From NCBI GenBank assembly GCA_903848645.1, contig CAINGU010000083.1:62001-126000 (forward strand): a stretch of DNA of 64,000 nt, given 5' to 3'. The notes beneath the pieces were generated by a model. The model ran no database searches, was not told where the DNA came from, and saw nothing but the letters and a program-made list of their open reading frames with translations. Shown here one piece after another: positions 54,713 through 63,788 of the stretch; within the stretch, counting starts at the first letter, position 1; each line of letters begins with the position of its first letter. Made by a program: the position numbers and the translations under genes. This stretch comes from an uncultured cyanobacterium (GTDB lineage Bacteria; Cyanobacteriota; Cyanobacteriia; Cyanobacteriales; Nostocaceae).

Positions 54713-56332
54713 GTGCGTGTGCTGACTACAGTTGCAGCCTTACGCTGCTATTTAAATCAATGCCGCTGGCAAAGCCATCTCCGGCCACCAGAGGATCTCG
54801 GACTTGATGAACAAACCAGTTGGTATCCCACAGCAGTTGGTTTAGTCCCCACTATGGGGGGTTTACATCAAGGTCATTTAAGCTTAATTAAACGGGCTAG
54901 ACAGGAAAATTCGACGGTGATTGTCAGTATTTTTGTCAATCCCCTGCAATTTGGCCCGAATGAGGACTATCAACGCTATCCCCGCACTCTAGAACAAGAC
55001 CGACAATTTTGTGAACAAGGGGGCGTTGATGTAATTTTTGCCCCGACTCCGGAAGAAATCGGCGTGCCTGGGAAGAATATAGCAGAAACTCAGGTGACAC
55101 AAGTGATCCCTCCATCTGATATGATATCTAGCTTGTGTGGTAATTTTCGGCCAGGTCATTTTACTGGTGTGGCAACGATTGTCACTAAGCTTTTAAACTT
55201 GGTACAACCTGACCGAGCTTACTTCGGACAAAAAGATGGTCAACAACTAGCAATTATTAAACGGTTAGTAGCCGATTTAAATTTGCCAGTAGAAATTGTT
55301 GCTTGTCCCACAGTGCGGGAAGTGTCCGGCTTGGCTTTAAGTTCTCGTAATCAATATTTGACGGCTACAGAAAAAGAGCAAGCAAGGGTGTTATTTAAAG
55401 GTTTACGGCAAGCTGAAGCGGCGTTTCGGGCTGGCGTTCGTCACAGCAGTGAACTAATAGCATTAGCGCGGCAAGAAATCGCAAAAGTTAGCACTATCAG
55501 CTTGGAATATATTGAATTAGTTGAACCGACTACGTTGATGTTTTTAGAAAAAGTTGAGGATGAAGGAATGTTGGCGATCGCTGCTCGTCTTGGTTCTACA
55601 CGCTTGATTGACAATACGATTCTGCGCGATGTCAACGACGGGCTACGCCAACCAATCATTGCTATTGATGGTCCGGCTGGTGCTGGTAAATCTACAGTCG
55701 CTCGTCAAGTGGCACACCAATTGGGTTTGGTATATCTAGATACGGGTGCTATGTACAGGGCCATTACTTGGTTAGTGCTGGAACAGGGGATTGCCATTGA
55801 TGATGATTGTGCTGTGGCTGAATTAGCGACTCGGTGTAAAATTGAACTGACTCCTAGCCAAAGTCTACAATCTCCCGTCAAAGTCCAGATTAATGATATT
55901 GATGTCACTCAAAAAATTCGCACTGTTGAAGTCACTTCTCAAGTATCGGCGATCGCTGCCCAAAGTGCAGTGCGTCAGGCATTGGTTCAACAACAGCAAA
56001 GTTGGGGACAACGTGGGGGTTTAGTCGCTGAAGGCCGAGACATTGGCACTCACGTTTTCCCAGATGCGGAAATTAAAATCTTCTTAACTGCCTCTGTGGG
56101 TGAAAGAGCGCGTCGTCGTCTGCAAGACTTTCAAAAGCAAAATCAACCCGAAGTTAGTTTACAACAACTAGAACAGGACATTGCGGAAAGAGACTTGAAA
56201 GATAGCACTCGTAAAGTTTCCCCTTTACAAAAAGCGGCTGATGCCATTGAACTCCAAACCGATGGTTTAACTGCTTCTGAAGTTGCAGCGCAAATTATTA
56301 GCCATTACAATCAGCGGCTATCCCATTGGTAG
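54713..56332 (+). CDS. panC-cmk: Bifunctional pantoate-beta-alanine ligase / cytidylate kinase
   Basis: 539 residues from a GTG start. The N-terminal half is PanC: VPTMGGLHQGHLSLI (HIGH-like site), NPLQFGPNEDYQRYPRT, then ARVLFKGL. The C-terminal half is cytidylate kinase with P-loop IAIDGPAGAGKSTVARQVA, YLDTGAMYRAIT and LVAEGRDIGTHVFPDA. This fusion is typical of cyanobacteria. It serves coenzyme A synthesis (pantothenate) and CMP/dCMP phosphorylation. Confidence 0.96.
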   Translation: MRVLTTVAALRCYLNQCRWQSHLRPPEDLGLDEQTSWYPTAVGLVPTMGGLHQGHLSLIKRARQENSTVIVSIFVNPLQFGPNEDYQRYPRTLEQDRQFCEQGGVDVIFAPTPEEIGVPGKNIAETQVTQVIPPSDMISSLCGNFRPGHFTGVATIVTKLLNLVQPDRAYFGQKDGQQLAIIKRLVADLNLPVEIVACPTVREVSGLALSSRNQYLTATEKEQARVLFKGLRQAEAAFRAGVRHSSELIALARQEIAKVSTISLEYIELVEPTTLMFLEKVEDEGMLAIAARLGSTRLIDNTILRDVNDGLRQPIIAIDGPAGAGKSTVARQVAHQLGLVYLDTGAMYRAITWLVLEQGIAIDDDCAVAELATRCKIELTPSQSLQSPVKVQINDIDVTQKIRTVEVTSQVSAIAAQSAVRQALVQQQQSWGQRGGLVAEGRDIGTHVFPDAEIKIFLTASVGERARRRLQDFQKQNQPEVSLQQLEQDIAERDLKDSTRKVSPLQKAADAIELQTDGLTASEVAAQIISHYNQRLSHW

Positions 56333-56677
56333 TCCGGGACTTTTTGACTTGAAAATGGTGGTGAGTGCCGACTAACTCACCATTGTTACCATTCTTAAAT
56401 TTTAGTGCTTTGAACTACATCCTAAACTATTTGCAGATTGATTCATCTACCTTGAGATAGATATTAGCCTTGATGGGTGATTAAACTCGCTGTTTTCCGG
56501 TTATTTGCTTTATTTACAAACTACTTGGTGGAAATTTTCACTTTGGTAGTAGAATAACAATGTTAAGTTTTGTATTGCAGGATTAAGTAGATAAAACTGC
56601 TGAAGACAAAACCTGTAATTTGCCTAGCTCTGGCAATAGCTTTCAACTAGAAAACAGTAAAAAGAGGATTTCATCAA

Positions 56678-57277
56678 ATGGCATTTACACAACCAGCTTT
56701 ACCTTTTGCTTCGGATGCTTTAGAATCCTATGGCATGAAGGCTGAAACCTTTGAATATCATTATGGTAAGCATCATAAAGCTTATGTAGATAATTTGAAT
56801 AAGCTTGTTGATGGTACAGAATTAGCTAACAAGTCTTTGGAAGAAGTAATTCAAATTGCTTTTGGTGACTCTGCTAAAGCAGGAATCTTCAATAATGCTG
56901 CTCAAGTTTGGAATCACTCTTTCTTCTGGAATTGCTTAAAACCAGCGGGTGGCGGCGCACCTACAGGCGCATTAGCTGCTAAGATTGACCAAGATTTTGG
57001 TAGCTTCGACAAATTCAAAGAAGAATTTTCCACTGCTGCTGCAACTCAATTTGGTAGTGGTTGGGCTTGGTTGGTTGACGATGGTGGTACACTGAAAGTC
57101 ATAAAAACCCCCAACGCCGAAAACCCCCTCGCGCACGGTAAAAAAGCACTGCTGACCATTGATGTTTGGGAACACGCATATTACATTGATTTCAAAAATG
57201 CCCGTCCTGGATTCATCAAGAATTTCTTAGATAATTTGGTGAACTGGGATTTTGTCGCTGCAAATTTCGCTGCTTAG
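56678..57277 (+). CDS. sodB: Iron superoxide dismutase
   Basis: 199 residues. HHKAYVDNLNKLV and NNAAQVWNHSFFWN supply the first metal histidines and the Gln typical of Fe-SOD; WEHAYYIDFKNARPGFIKNF supplies the last ligands. It dismutates superoxide in the cytosol. A ribosome-binding site AAGAGGA lies about 9 bases upstream of the ATG. Complete. Confidence 0.96.
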   Translation: MAFTQPALPFASDALESYGMKAETFEYHYGKHHKAYVDNLNKLVDGTELANKSLEEVIQIAFGDSAKAGIFNNAAQVWNHSFFWNCLKPAGGGAPTGALAAKIDQDFGSFDKFKEEFSTAAATQFGSGWAWLVDDGGTLKVIKTPNAENPLAHGKKALLTIDVWEHAYYIDFKNARPGFIKNFLDNLVNWDFVAANFAA

Positions 57278-57385
57278 ATTTTAATTAATAATTAATAATT
57301 GATAATTGATAATTTTTAATTGTCAATTGTCAATTACCCAAACTAATGCTATTTAATTTTTTTAACCGTGATCAAATCTAAATTT

Positions 57386-58060
57386 TTATAGTGTATTGAT
57401 ATCAATTCCTTTAGCTTGCAATTTTGCTAACAAGTCTTGATATTTTTGATGTTCTTGTTCTGCCCGTTGATATTCTTGTTCTGCCCGTTGATTTAACTCC
57501 AAAGATGTGAGAAACTTTTTTCCATCAGGATAATAAATTTCTAAATTACTTGATGTTAATTCAAAACGTATTCCTAAACGGGGACTTACCCAATTATTAA
57601 TTTCTTCAATGTCTTCTAACCATTCTTCTTGAAGAATAAATCCGGTTAACTCAATTTTTTCTGGATGATAAACATAGTATTCTTCTACACCATGACGTTG
57701 ATAAAAAAGGAGTTTTTTCGCCATTTCTTGACTGCGATTTCCTGGAGATAGAATTTCAAATACTACTTGAGGGGCAATATTATTTTCTTCCCATTGTTTA
57801 TAAGAACCTCGTTTACCTTTTGTCCTACCGAAAATCACCATAACATCAGGTGCTTGACGGGTTTTTACATTTCCCTCAACAGGATACCAAAGTAAATCAC
57901 CTGCTATGAATATATCATTTTCTGAAGCAAATAATATTTCTAAATTTTCTTTAATTTTGACTATCCATTCATAATGTTCTGTATTATCAGCCATTGGATT
58001 TCCATCGCTATCAGGGTAGATGATTTCTGTTTGAGTTTCTGGTGTAAGTTGCTGTACCAT
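57386..58060 (-). CDS. Uma2 family endonuclease (DUF820)
   Basis: 224 residues. TEIIYPDSDGNPMADNTEHY begins the family, followed by the PD-(D/E)xK-like core: KTRQAPDVMVIFGR, then QVVFEILSPGNRSQEMAKKLLFY, a pattern seen in hundreds of cyanobacterial copies. The C-terminus carries a short coiled coil containing the repeated YQRAEQE motif. The catalytic identity of the family is predicted, not demonstrated. Often associated with mobile or repeat-rich regions. Confidence 0.88.
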   Translation of the reverse strand: MVQQLTPETQTEIIYPDSDGNPMADNTEHYEWIVKIKENLEILFASENDIFIAGDLLWYPVEGNVKTRQAPDVMVIFGRTKGKRGSYKQWEENNIAPQVVFEILSPGNRSQEMAKKLLFYQRHGVEEYYVYHPEKIELTGFILQEEWLEDIEEINNWVSPRLGIRFELTSSNLEIYYPDGKKFLTSLELNQRAEQEYQRAEQEHQKYQDLLAKLQAKGIDINTL

Positions 58061-58146
58061 ATCTCTAGCTCCATTTTTAACTTGACAGTGGCACTGGTGA
58101 ACCTATTGATAATTATATGTTAGTTGGGAATCACTTGTGAAAAACC

Positions 58147-58179
58147 AGATACCCGACTTCTTTGAGAAGTTGGGTATCT
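58147..58179. repeat. 33-bp palindromic hairpin, third copy
   Basis: AGATACCCGACTTCT, TTG, AGAAGTTGGGTATCT. Relative to 10096 the arm changes at paired positions (CCCC/GGGG to ACCC/GGGT), keeping the hairpin. Confidence 0.75.
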
Positions 58180-58330
58180 CAACAACAGGAAATATTTTAC
58201 TTAAATCAAGCTGTAAATCAGGAAATCAATTGTAGTCATAAATCTTGCTCCTTGAGGAATTGCCATTACATATATTCTAAAATGTGCCAGGAATTGCTAT
58301 GCTAAAACTATAATAACTATTAAGGAAACA

Positions 58331-60352
58331 ATGCGATTGCCTACTCTTACCCCGACAATGACTGCTTTTCCCTTGGCTGCTGTAGTTGGTCAAGAAGCAA
58401 TTAAGATAGCCTTGCTGTTAACAGCAGTTGATCCCGTTTTGGGGGGTGTGGTAATTGCGGGTCGTCGTGGTACGGCTAAATCTGTGATGGCGCGTGCCAT
58501 TCACGCTTTATTACCACCTATTGAAGTTGTTAAAGGTTCTGTTAGCAACTGTGACCCCAACCACCCGGAAGAATGGGATGATAAACTTTTAGCGGAACAA
58601 AGACAGGAGATAGAAACGGAAATTATCCCTGCACCTTTTTTACAAATTCCTCTGGGGATTACGGAAGATCGGCTTTTAGGTTCTGTGGATGTGGAACAGT
58701 CGGTTAAACAAGGTGATACAATTTTTCAACCGGGGTTACTCGCTACAGCTAACCGAGGTGTGCTGTATGTGGATGAAATCAATTTATTAGATGACCAAAT
58801 TAGTAACCAACTTTTATCTGTATTATCAGACGGACGTAACCAAATTGAACGGGAAGGGATAAGTTTTCAACATCCTTGCAAACCGTTGTTTATTGCCACT
58901 TATAATCCAGAAGAAGGGGCGTTAAGAGAGCATTTACTTGATAGAATAGCGATCGCCCTATCAGCAGATGGAGTTCTGGGTATAGATCAAAGAGTACAGG
59001 CAGTTGAACAAGCAATTTCTTATTCCAAGTCTCCCTCAGAATTTCTCCAGCAATACAGCGAAGATATAGACTCACTCAAAACCCAAATTATCCTGGCACG
59101 GGAATGGTTAAAAGAAGTCACCATTACCCAAGAACAAATTGCCTATCTCGTCAATGAAGCCATTCGCGGGGGTGTGGAAGGACACCGTGCAGAATTATTT
59201 GCGGTGCGTGTAGCCAAAGCCGCTGCGGCTCTAGAAGGACGGAACAGCGTCACCGCTGATGATTTGCGTCGCGCTGTGGAATTGGTGATAGTACCTAGAA
59301 CTACAATAGTGCAGACACCGCCGCCGGATCAACCACCCCCACCTCCCCCACCACCACAAGAAAATCAAGACGAGTCGGAATCCGAAGAAGAACAAGAGGA
59401 AGAACAGGAAGAGGAAAAAGAAGAAGAACAAGAACAGCAAGAACCCCCAGACATTCCCGAAGAATTTATCTTTGATCCAGAAGGGGTAATTCTTGACCCA
59501 GAAGTGCTTTATTTTACCCAAATGGCACAACGGCAAGGTAAATCTGGAAGTCGCAGTATTATCTTCTCTGACGACCGGGGACGGTACATCAAGCCGATGA
59601 TTCCCAAAGGTAAAGCTAGAAGAATAGCCGTAGATGCCACGTTGCGAGCCGCAGCCCCGTATCAAAAATCACGTCGTGCCAGACAACCAGATAAAAAGGT
59701 AATTGTTGAACAGGGAGATATCCGTTCTAAGCGGTTGGTGAGAAAAGCCGGTGCTTTAGTGGTATTTGTTGTAGATGCTTCTGGTTCAATGGCTTTAAAT
59801 CGGATGCAATCTGCTAAAGGTGCGGTGATGCAGCTTTTAACAGAAGCCTATCAAAATCGTGACCAAGTATCTTTAATCCCCTTTCGAGGAGAACAAGCAG
59901 AAGTATTGTTACCTCCTACCCGTTCCATTGCTTTAGCCAAAAATCGCTTAGAAAGATTACCCTGTGGTGGTGGTTCACCCCTCGCACATGGGTTAACTCA
60001 AGCCGTGCGTGTCGGTGTAAATGCCCAAATGGGTGGGGATATCGGTCAAGTTGTGATTGTGGCAATTACTGACGGTCGCGGTAATATTCCTTTGGCTCGT
60101 TCTTTAGGAGAACCCATAGAACCAGGTGAAAAGCCCGATATCAAAGCCGAATTATTAGAGATTGCGGGCAGAATTCGGGCTTCAGGGATGCAATTGTTGG
60201 TAATTGATACTGAGAGTAAGTTTGTTTCTACTGGCTTTGCAAAGGAATTGTCAAAAACAGCCGGAGGTAAATATTATCACCTACCGAAAGCCACCGATAA
60301 AGCTATTGCGGCTATGACCAGGGGAGCGATCGCAGACATGAAAGCAAAGTAA
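58331..60352 (+). CDS. chlD: Magnesium chelatase subunit ChlD
   Basis: 673 residues. The N-terminal AAA+ domain has [14 protein letters not shown] and [11 protein letters not shown]. The middle linker (about 335-380) is proline-rich then strongly acidic (Glu/Gln runs). The C-terminal von Willebrand-type integrin I domain carries the MIDAS motif [13 protein letters not shown]. With ChlH and ChlI it inserts Mg2+ into protoporphyrin IX, the first committed step of chlorophyll synthesis. The ribosome-binding site AAGGA precedes the ATG. Full length. Confidence 0.97.
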   Translation: MRLPTLTPTMTAFPLAAVVGQEAIKIALLLTAVDPVLGGVVIAGRRGTAKSVMARAIHALLPPIEVVKGSVSNCDPNHPEEWDDKLLAEQRQEIETEIIPAPFLQIPLGITEDRLLGSVDVEQSVKQGDTIFQPGLLATANRGVLYVDEINLLDDQISNQLLSVLSDGRNQIEREGISFQHPCKPLFIATYNPEEGALREHLLDRIAIALSADGVLGIDQRVQAVEQAISYSKSPSEFLQQYSEDIDSLKTQIILAREWLKEVTITQEQIAYLVNEAIRGGVEGHRAELFAVRVAKAAAALEGRNSVTADDLRRAVELVIVPRTTIVQTPPPDQPPPPPPPPQENQDESESEEEQEEEQEEEKEEEQEQQEPPDIPEEFIFDPEGVILDPEVLYFTQMAQRQGKSGSRSIIFSDDRGRYIKPMIPKGKARRIAVDATLRAAAPYQKSRRARQPDKKVIVEQGDIRSKRLVRKAGALVVFVVDASGSMALNRMQSAKGAVMQLLTEAYQNRDQVSLIPFRGEQAEVLLPPTRSIALAKNRLERLPCGGGSPLAHGLTQAVRVGVNAQMGGDIGQVVIVAITDGRGNIPLARSLGEPIEPGEKPDIKAELLEIAGRIRASGMQLLVIDTESKFVSTGFAKELSKTAGGKYYHLPKATDKAIAAMTRGAIADMKAK

Positions 60353-60396
60353 GGTGTTTTGGGATTGACAACTACAAAATATCCCCATAAATGTAG

Positions 60397-60417
60397 GGGT
60401 TTAGCAGTGCTAAACCC
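60397..60417. repeat. Palindrome GGGTTTAGCA/TGCTAAACCC downstream of chlD
   Basis: Perfect 10-bp arms with a single base centre. It could act as the chlD transcript end, though no T-tract follows. Confidence 0.6.
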
Positions 60418-60514
60418 TTACCCACTGGCCACACCACTAAGAAATTAGATCATTTATTTTGTAGATAATTAATTTATGACTCATACTAAAATAGTAACAA
60501 TGGAGTTTAAACCC

Positions 60515-60832
60515 ATGACACAAACAACCCCAAAAACAGCAAGAAGAAGAGGAAGGATTTTCCCTGAACTGACTTTATCACCAGAAGAATTAGCTAGACG
60601 GAAAGCAGAAGATGAACAATTTTATCAACGTTGTTGGACAATTTTTCAAAAATTGCTTCCTGAGTTTATAAAAGATCATTATGGTTGGTATATTGCCATA
60701 GAACCCAATAGTGGTGATTATTTTATTGATCAAAATAAGGAAGTTGCTAGTAAGAAAGCAAGGGAGAAACATCCTAATGTGATACATTTTTTATTTGGCA
60801 TCAATGAAACTGGAGTAACTGGGAGAATATGA
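60515..60832 (+). CDS. Small hypothetical protein
   Basis: 105 residues from ATG 60515, chosen because GGAG lies 9 bases upstream; ATGs at 60476 and 60500 are in frame. It begins basic (TPKTARRRGRIF), then a helical segment (SPEELARRKAEDEQFYQRCW), then YGWYIAIEPNSGDYFID and a conserved-looking HPNVIHFLFGINETG. It resembles small genes found next to retroviral-type aspartyl protease-like genes in cyanobacteria, and such a remnant follows directly. Confidence 0.65.
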   Translation: MTQTTPKTARRRGRIFPELTLSPEELARRKAEDEQFYQRCWTIFQKLLPEFIKDHYGWYIAIEPNSGDYFIDQNKEVASKKAREKHPNVIHFLFGINETGVTGRI

Positions 60833-60977
60833 TAGAAGGTAATATTGGATAATCAAGAGTATGAAATTCCCGTTTATGTTGGAGATAAATTAACGGAAAT
60901 TTTATTGGGTTCAGAGTGGTTGGAATTTTTGCCTTTGGTGGTGAATTTTCCAGATGGTATTTTGACATTGGGATGAT
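60830..60977 (+). pseudogene. Remnant of aspartyl protease-like gene
   Basis: The ATG at 60830 overlaps the previous stop. It reads MIEGNIG then a stop. In another frame the DNA from 60846 encodes DNQEYEIPVYVGDKLTEILLG plus EWLEFLPLVVNFPDGILTLG and a stop. This is the C-terminal end of a cyanobacterial clan AA (retropepsin-like) protein; the catalytic DTG region is missing. A deletion and frameshift are inferred. Confidence 0.6.
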
Positions 60978-61016
60978 TTTTTTGATAAAATTAAAATATT
61001 CGTAAACAGAAAAATA

Positions 61017-61283
61017 ATGAATATTCAAATTCAACCAGAATTAGAGCAAATTATTGAATCACAAATTGCTACAGGTAGATATGCAAATCCTGAAGAAGTA
61101 ATTAGTCAAGCGTTGAAATTGCTTTTGCAGTGGGAAAAAGGTTATCAGAATTGGGTTTCAGAAACACGGGAAAAGGTTGATGTTTCTATTGAACAATTAG
61201 ATAGAGGGGAAGGTATTGATGGGGAAGTTGTGATTGAAAAATTGCGGGATAAGTTGCGTAAAGCCAGAGAGATACAAGGATGA
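61017..61283 (+). CDS. ParD-like antitoxin
   Basis: 88 residues. The N-terminal ribbon-helix-helix (IQIQPELEQIIESQIATGRY, then NPEEVISQALKLLL) is typical of ParD/CopG-type antitoxins. The charged C-terminal helix is the toxin-binding part. It overlaps the next start by 4 bases (ATGA), the standard coupling of parDE. The toxin that follows is truncated, so this antitoxin is currently orphan. Confidence 0.85.
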   Translation: MNIQIQPELEQIIESQIATGRYANPEEVISQALKLLLQWEKGYQNWVSETREKVDVSIEQLDRGEGIDGEVVIEKLRDKLRKAREIQG

Positions 61284-61354
61284 AACAGCATATTATTTCT
61301 CCAGAAGCAAGTCGGGATTTATCAGAAATTATTGATTATTTTGTTTTCCAATAA
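61280..61354 (+). pseudogene. Truncated ParE-like toxin
   Basis: Starts ATG at 61280 and reads MKQHIISPEASRDLSEIIDY, then FVFQ and a stop after 24 codons. Intact ParE proteins are about 95-100 residues, and this beginning (SPEASRDLSEI) is typical. The rest of the gene is gone; 61355-61423 contains nothing. Confidence 0.8.
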
Positions 61355-61423
61355 TCTTCTTTAATTCTTCCCAAGTAACCTGTAAATTGAAAATTTAAGT
61401 CTCAGTAATGACAACAAAATTTT

Positions 61424-62725
61424 TTAAATATTAATATTTTTAATTTCTTCCCAAGCATCATTAATTTTATCACGATTACGAACTATCTTTTCGGGTGTTG
61501 TATCTCTTCTAACTGCTTGCAACATAGTCAGACTTTCCTTAGCAAAGAATAACCATTGAGGCAAATTAATAGCTAAAGGATTACCAGCGTATGTAAAAAT
61601 TTTTAGCGCATTGCCACTAGCTGATATTGCATGAGCTAAAAACAACATTTTATGAAGTTTTAGATTAGATTGAATTTGATACATTTCTCTATTTACAATA
61701 GAAGTATGCAAGGAGTATTGAAGTTGTTCTGCACTATCCAAACATGAAAGATAGTGATAAGCTCTGACAATTATTTCTATAACAGCTACAGGAACTGACA
61801 TTGTAATAAAGTGTCTTAGATCATAACCATTTAAATACATCCATCTAGATATATCTGCTATGGTTTTTGTATCCGATCCATAAAAACCAAATTGTATAAG
61901 TTGGAGAAATGCCCATCCAGGAATAGGAACTCCCATTTTAGTAGACATATCAGATATAATATGACCCAACCAAATCAAAGGAGCAAAGGCTTTATCTTCC
62001 AATGACATATCAAATGTTTTCAAAATATGAAGATTCCCATTGATGTCGAAAGCAGTCATATTGCCATTGATAATGTCTAGCGTTCCAAATATCAGACCAA
62101 ATAGCGGATCATGGCCAAGACTTAATAACCTATGAGTTTTGGGATTAAATCCTTTAATATTCGGATTAATACTTTGGTCATAAGAAACTTTACAAGTATC
62201 TTCACACCACTTTAAAAATGGATTTAATTCTCCTTCTTGATCAATACCTAAAGTTTTTAAGCATTGTGTAAAATTACTTCCTTCTTGTTTATATTTTCCT
62301 AGATAGTTGATATCTTTGGGAATTTTGACCACTAAAAAATCAAGAATAGTAGCAACTAAACCTGATATACCAACTATTGCATAATCTAAGTTAGATAATG
62401 GAGGCAAAAATTCTGGGTTTCTGAAAACCTCTTCTTTGACCCTATCCTCAATAATCAGAAAGTTGTTATTTAAGAAAATTTCATCTTCCCAAATTAGTTG
62501 CCTTTGTGATTTAGATGGTTGTAAATTAGTATCTAAGATATTCCTGATAATATCTTCTGAAACTCCAATATCTTTAGCTAGACTAATTACATCATTTTGT
62601 AATTGTGTCAATTTTTCTGTTTCCTGTTTCTGAGTCTGATTAATTGTGGCAAAAGAAAAATGAATATCTCTAACTCTTTGAGACATTTCCAAAAACTCAT
62701 TATCCCAATTCAATATCCTAGACAT
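61424..62725 (-). CDS. Putative membrane metal-hydrolase-like protein (weak YdjM/DUF457 resemblance)
   Basis: 433 residues. The N-terminal ~65 residues are predicted helical and coiled-coil-like. Hydrophobic segments occur around 114-135 and in the C-terminal half. The motifs H198-R, LGH205D206PLFG and GH255-IISD259 with MGVPIPG recall the HR..H...D and LSHxxxDxxTPxGVP pattern of YdjM/DUF457-type membrane hydrolases. That resemblance is by eye only and should be treated as a hypothesis. It starts 14 bases after the previous gene's end, so the pair is one operon. Defence or toxin function is speculation. Confidence 0.5.
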   Translation of the reverse strand: MSRILNWDNEFLEMSQRVRDIHFSFATINQTQKQETEKLTQLQNDVISLAKDIGVSEDIIRNILDTNLQPSKSQRQLIWEDEIFLNNNFLIIEDRVKEEVFRNPEFLPPLSNLDYAIVGISGLVATILDFLVVKIPKDINYLGKYKQEGSNFTQCLKTLGIDQEGELNPFLKWCEDTCKVSYDQSINPNIKGFNPKTHRLLSLGHDPLFGLIFGTLDIINGNMTAFDINGNLHILKTFDMSLEDKAFAPLIWLGHIISDMSTKMGVPIPGWAFLQLIQFGFYGSDTKTIADISRWMYLNGYDLRHFITMSVPVAVIEIIVRAYHYLSCLDSAEQLQYSLHTSIVNREMYQIQSNLKLHKMLFLAHAISASGNALKIFTYAGNPLAINLPQWLFFAKESLTMLQAVRRDTTPEKIVRNRDKINDAWEEIKNINI

Positions 62726-62739
62726 AAAAAATTTCCTAT

Positions 62740-63543
62740 TTATAGCAAGTCTTGGTTTCTCTTTAATGCGTTTTTTAAATACTCAATTGCTTTTTCCAGA
62801 TTTTCTATTTTTTGCCTGTTTTGTTCCTTATTCAGAATTAAATCATCTTTTTGATCTTCAAGAGAGCGAATAGCTTGTCTTTGCTCCTTAATAATTTCTT
62901 GAGCTAAACGAATATCTTTTTGAATGAGGACAATTTCTTTCATTACAACTTCTAACTTAGCTGCTTGTGTTAAAGCAGCATCTGGCGATTGAGCAAACAA
63001 AGCACCAACACCAACACCCGCACCTGCACCAAGAATCGCACCACCACCAACAATGACTGCAAAACCACCCGCCATTCCCAAACCACCTGCTGCTATTGCA
63101 CCTCCTCCAAGAGCGGCTAAAACAGCTGATACCGCTGCTGCACCAGATAACCCAGGCGCTAGTATAGGTGCTAATAAACCTGCGATTACTGGCGTGAAAA
63201 ATGCTGCTGTGATGGCTAAAGCAACTGCACCCAAGACACCGATTAGCCAGGGATTTAAACCACCTTTAATTCCTTGAATCGCCTCATTATAGTTCGACTT
63301 AAAACGTGTAACAACATCTGAATCTAAATCTAGGCTTCTGGCAAAAAATCTTAATTTATGTGTAAGTTTGTATTCGTCAGATATTTTTAGATTTTTATAT
63401 TTGTCATCATTTGTGTTACCAAGGTTATAATATGGCTTAAAAATAACTACCTCTAAGAACATTATATATAGAGTTAATTTATTTCCCACATCTGTCTTAA
63501 TCGCTGTAATTAATTGTTTGAGTAATTCAAAATCTGTGATCAA
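62740..63543 (-). CDS. Gly/Ala-rich membrane protein with C-terminal coiled coil, frameshifted start
   Basis: 267 residues from a TTG at 63543. Residues about 97-185 are strongly hydrophobic and Gly/Ala-rich (AAAVSAVLAALGGGAIAAGG, then VIVGGGAILGAGAGVGVG), suggesting membrane insertion or pore-like packing. Residues about 195-265 form a coiled coil (MKEIVLIQKDIRLAQEII, then EEQRQAIRSLEDQKDDLI). The frame continues upstream without an ATG (QWLYQWKESTELFLQ) to a stop near 63640; a better start with AAGGA exists at 63686 in another frame. A frameshift is probable. Family unknown. Confidence 0.55.
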   Translation of the reverse strand: MITDFELLKQLITAIKTDVGNKLTLYIMFLEVVIFKPYYNLGNTNDDKYKNLKISDEYKLTHKLRFFARSLDLDSDVVTRFKSNYNEAIQGIKGGLNPWLIGVLGAVALAITAAFFTPVIAGLLAPILAPGLSGAAAVSAVLAALGGGAIAAGGLGMAGGFAVIVGGGAILGAGAGVGVGALFAQSPDAALTQAAKLEVVMKEIVLIQKDIRLAQEIIKEQRQAIRSLEDQKDDLILNKEQNRQKIENLEKAIEYLKNALKRNQDLL

Positions 63544-63686
63544 ATTAGAGGAAGAATGACTATGATTTTCTTGATTAATTTGTCCTTGTAAAAAAAGTTC
63601 AGTTGATTCTTTCCACTGATATAACCATTGCCTTGATAGCTAAACATGATTCTTGTTTGTTCCAGAGTTAAACCAAATTCTTTCAT
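63544..63686 (-). pseudogene. Frameshifted 5' portion of the 62740 gene
   Basis: ATG at 63686 with AAGGA ribosome-binding site about 7 bases upstream begins MKEFGLTLEQTRIMFSYQ. That frame runs on to a TGA overlapping the TTG start of the 62740 gene (TTGA). From about 63640 the other frame, QWLYQWKESTELFLQGQ, joins the downstream protein in frame. A single indel between 63640 and 63543 (for example in the seven-T run) would reunite them into one ~315-residue protein. Confidence 0.5.
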
Positions 63687-63788
63687 TGTCTTTTTCCTTA
63701 AAGTTGTACTACTGAATCTTAATTACAACAAATTCTAATTTTATTAAGCACATTTGCTTAAATTTGTTTATTTAATTTGGAAGTTTTA

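Noticed and set aside
59231-59665. Minus-strand 144-aa ORF rich in Phe/Leu
   Set aside because: Shadow of the acidic/proline-rich linker of chlD.
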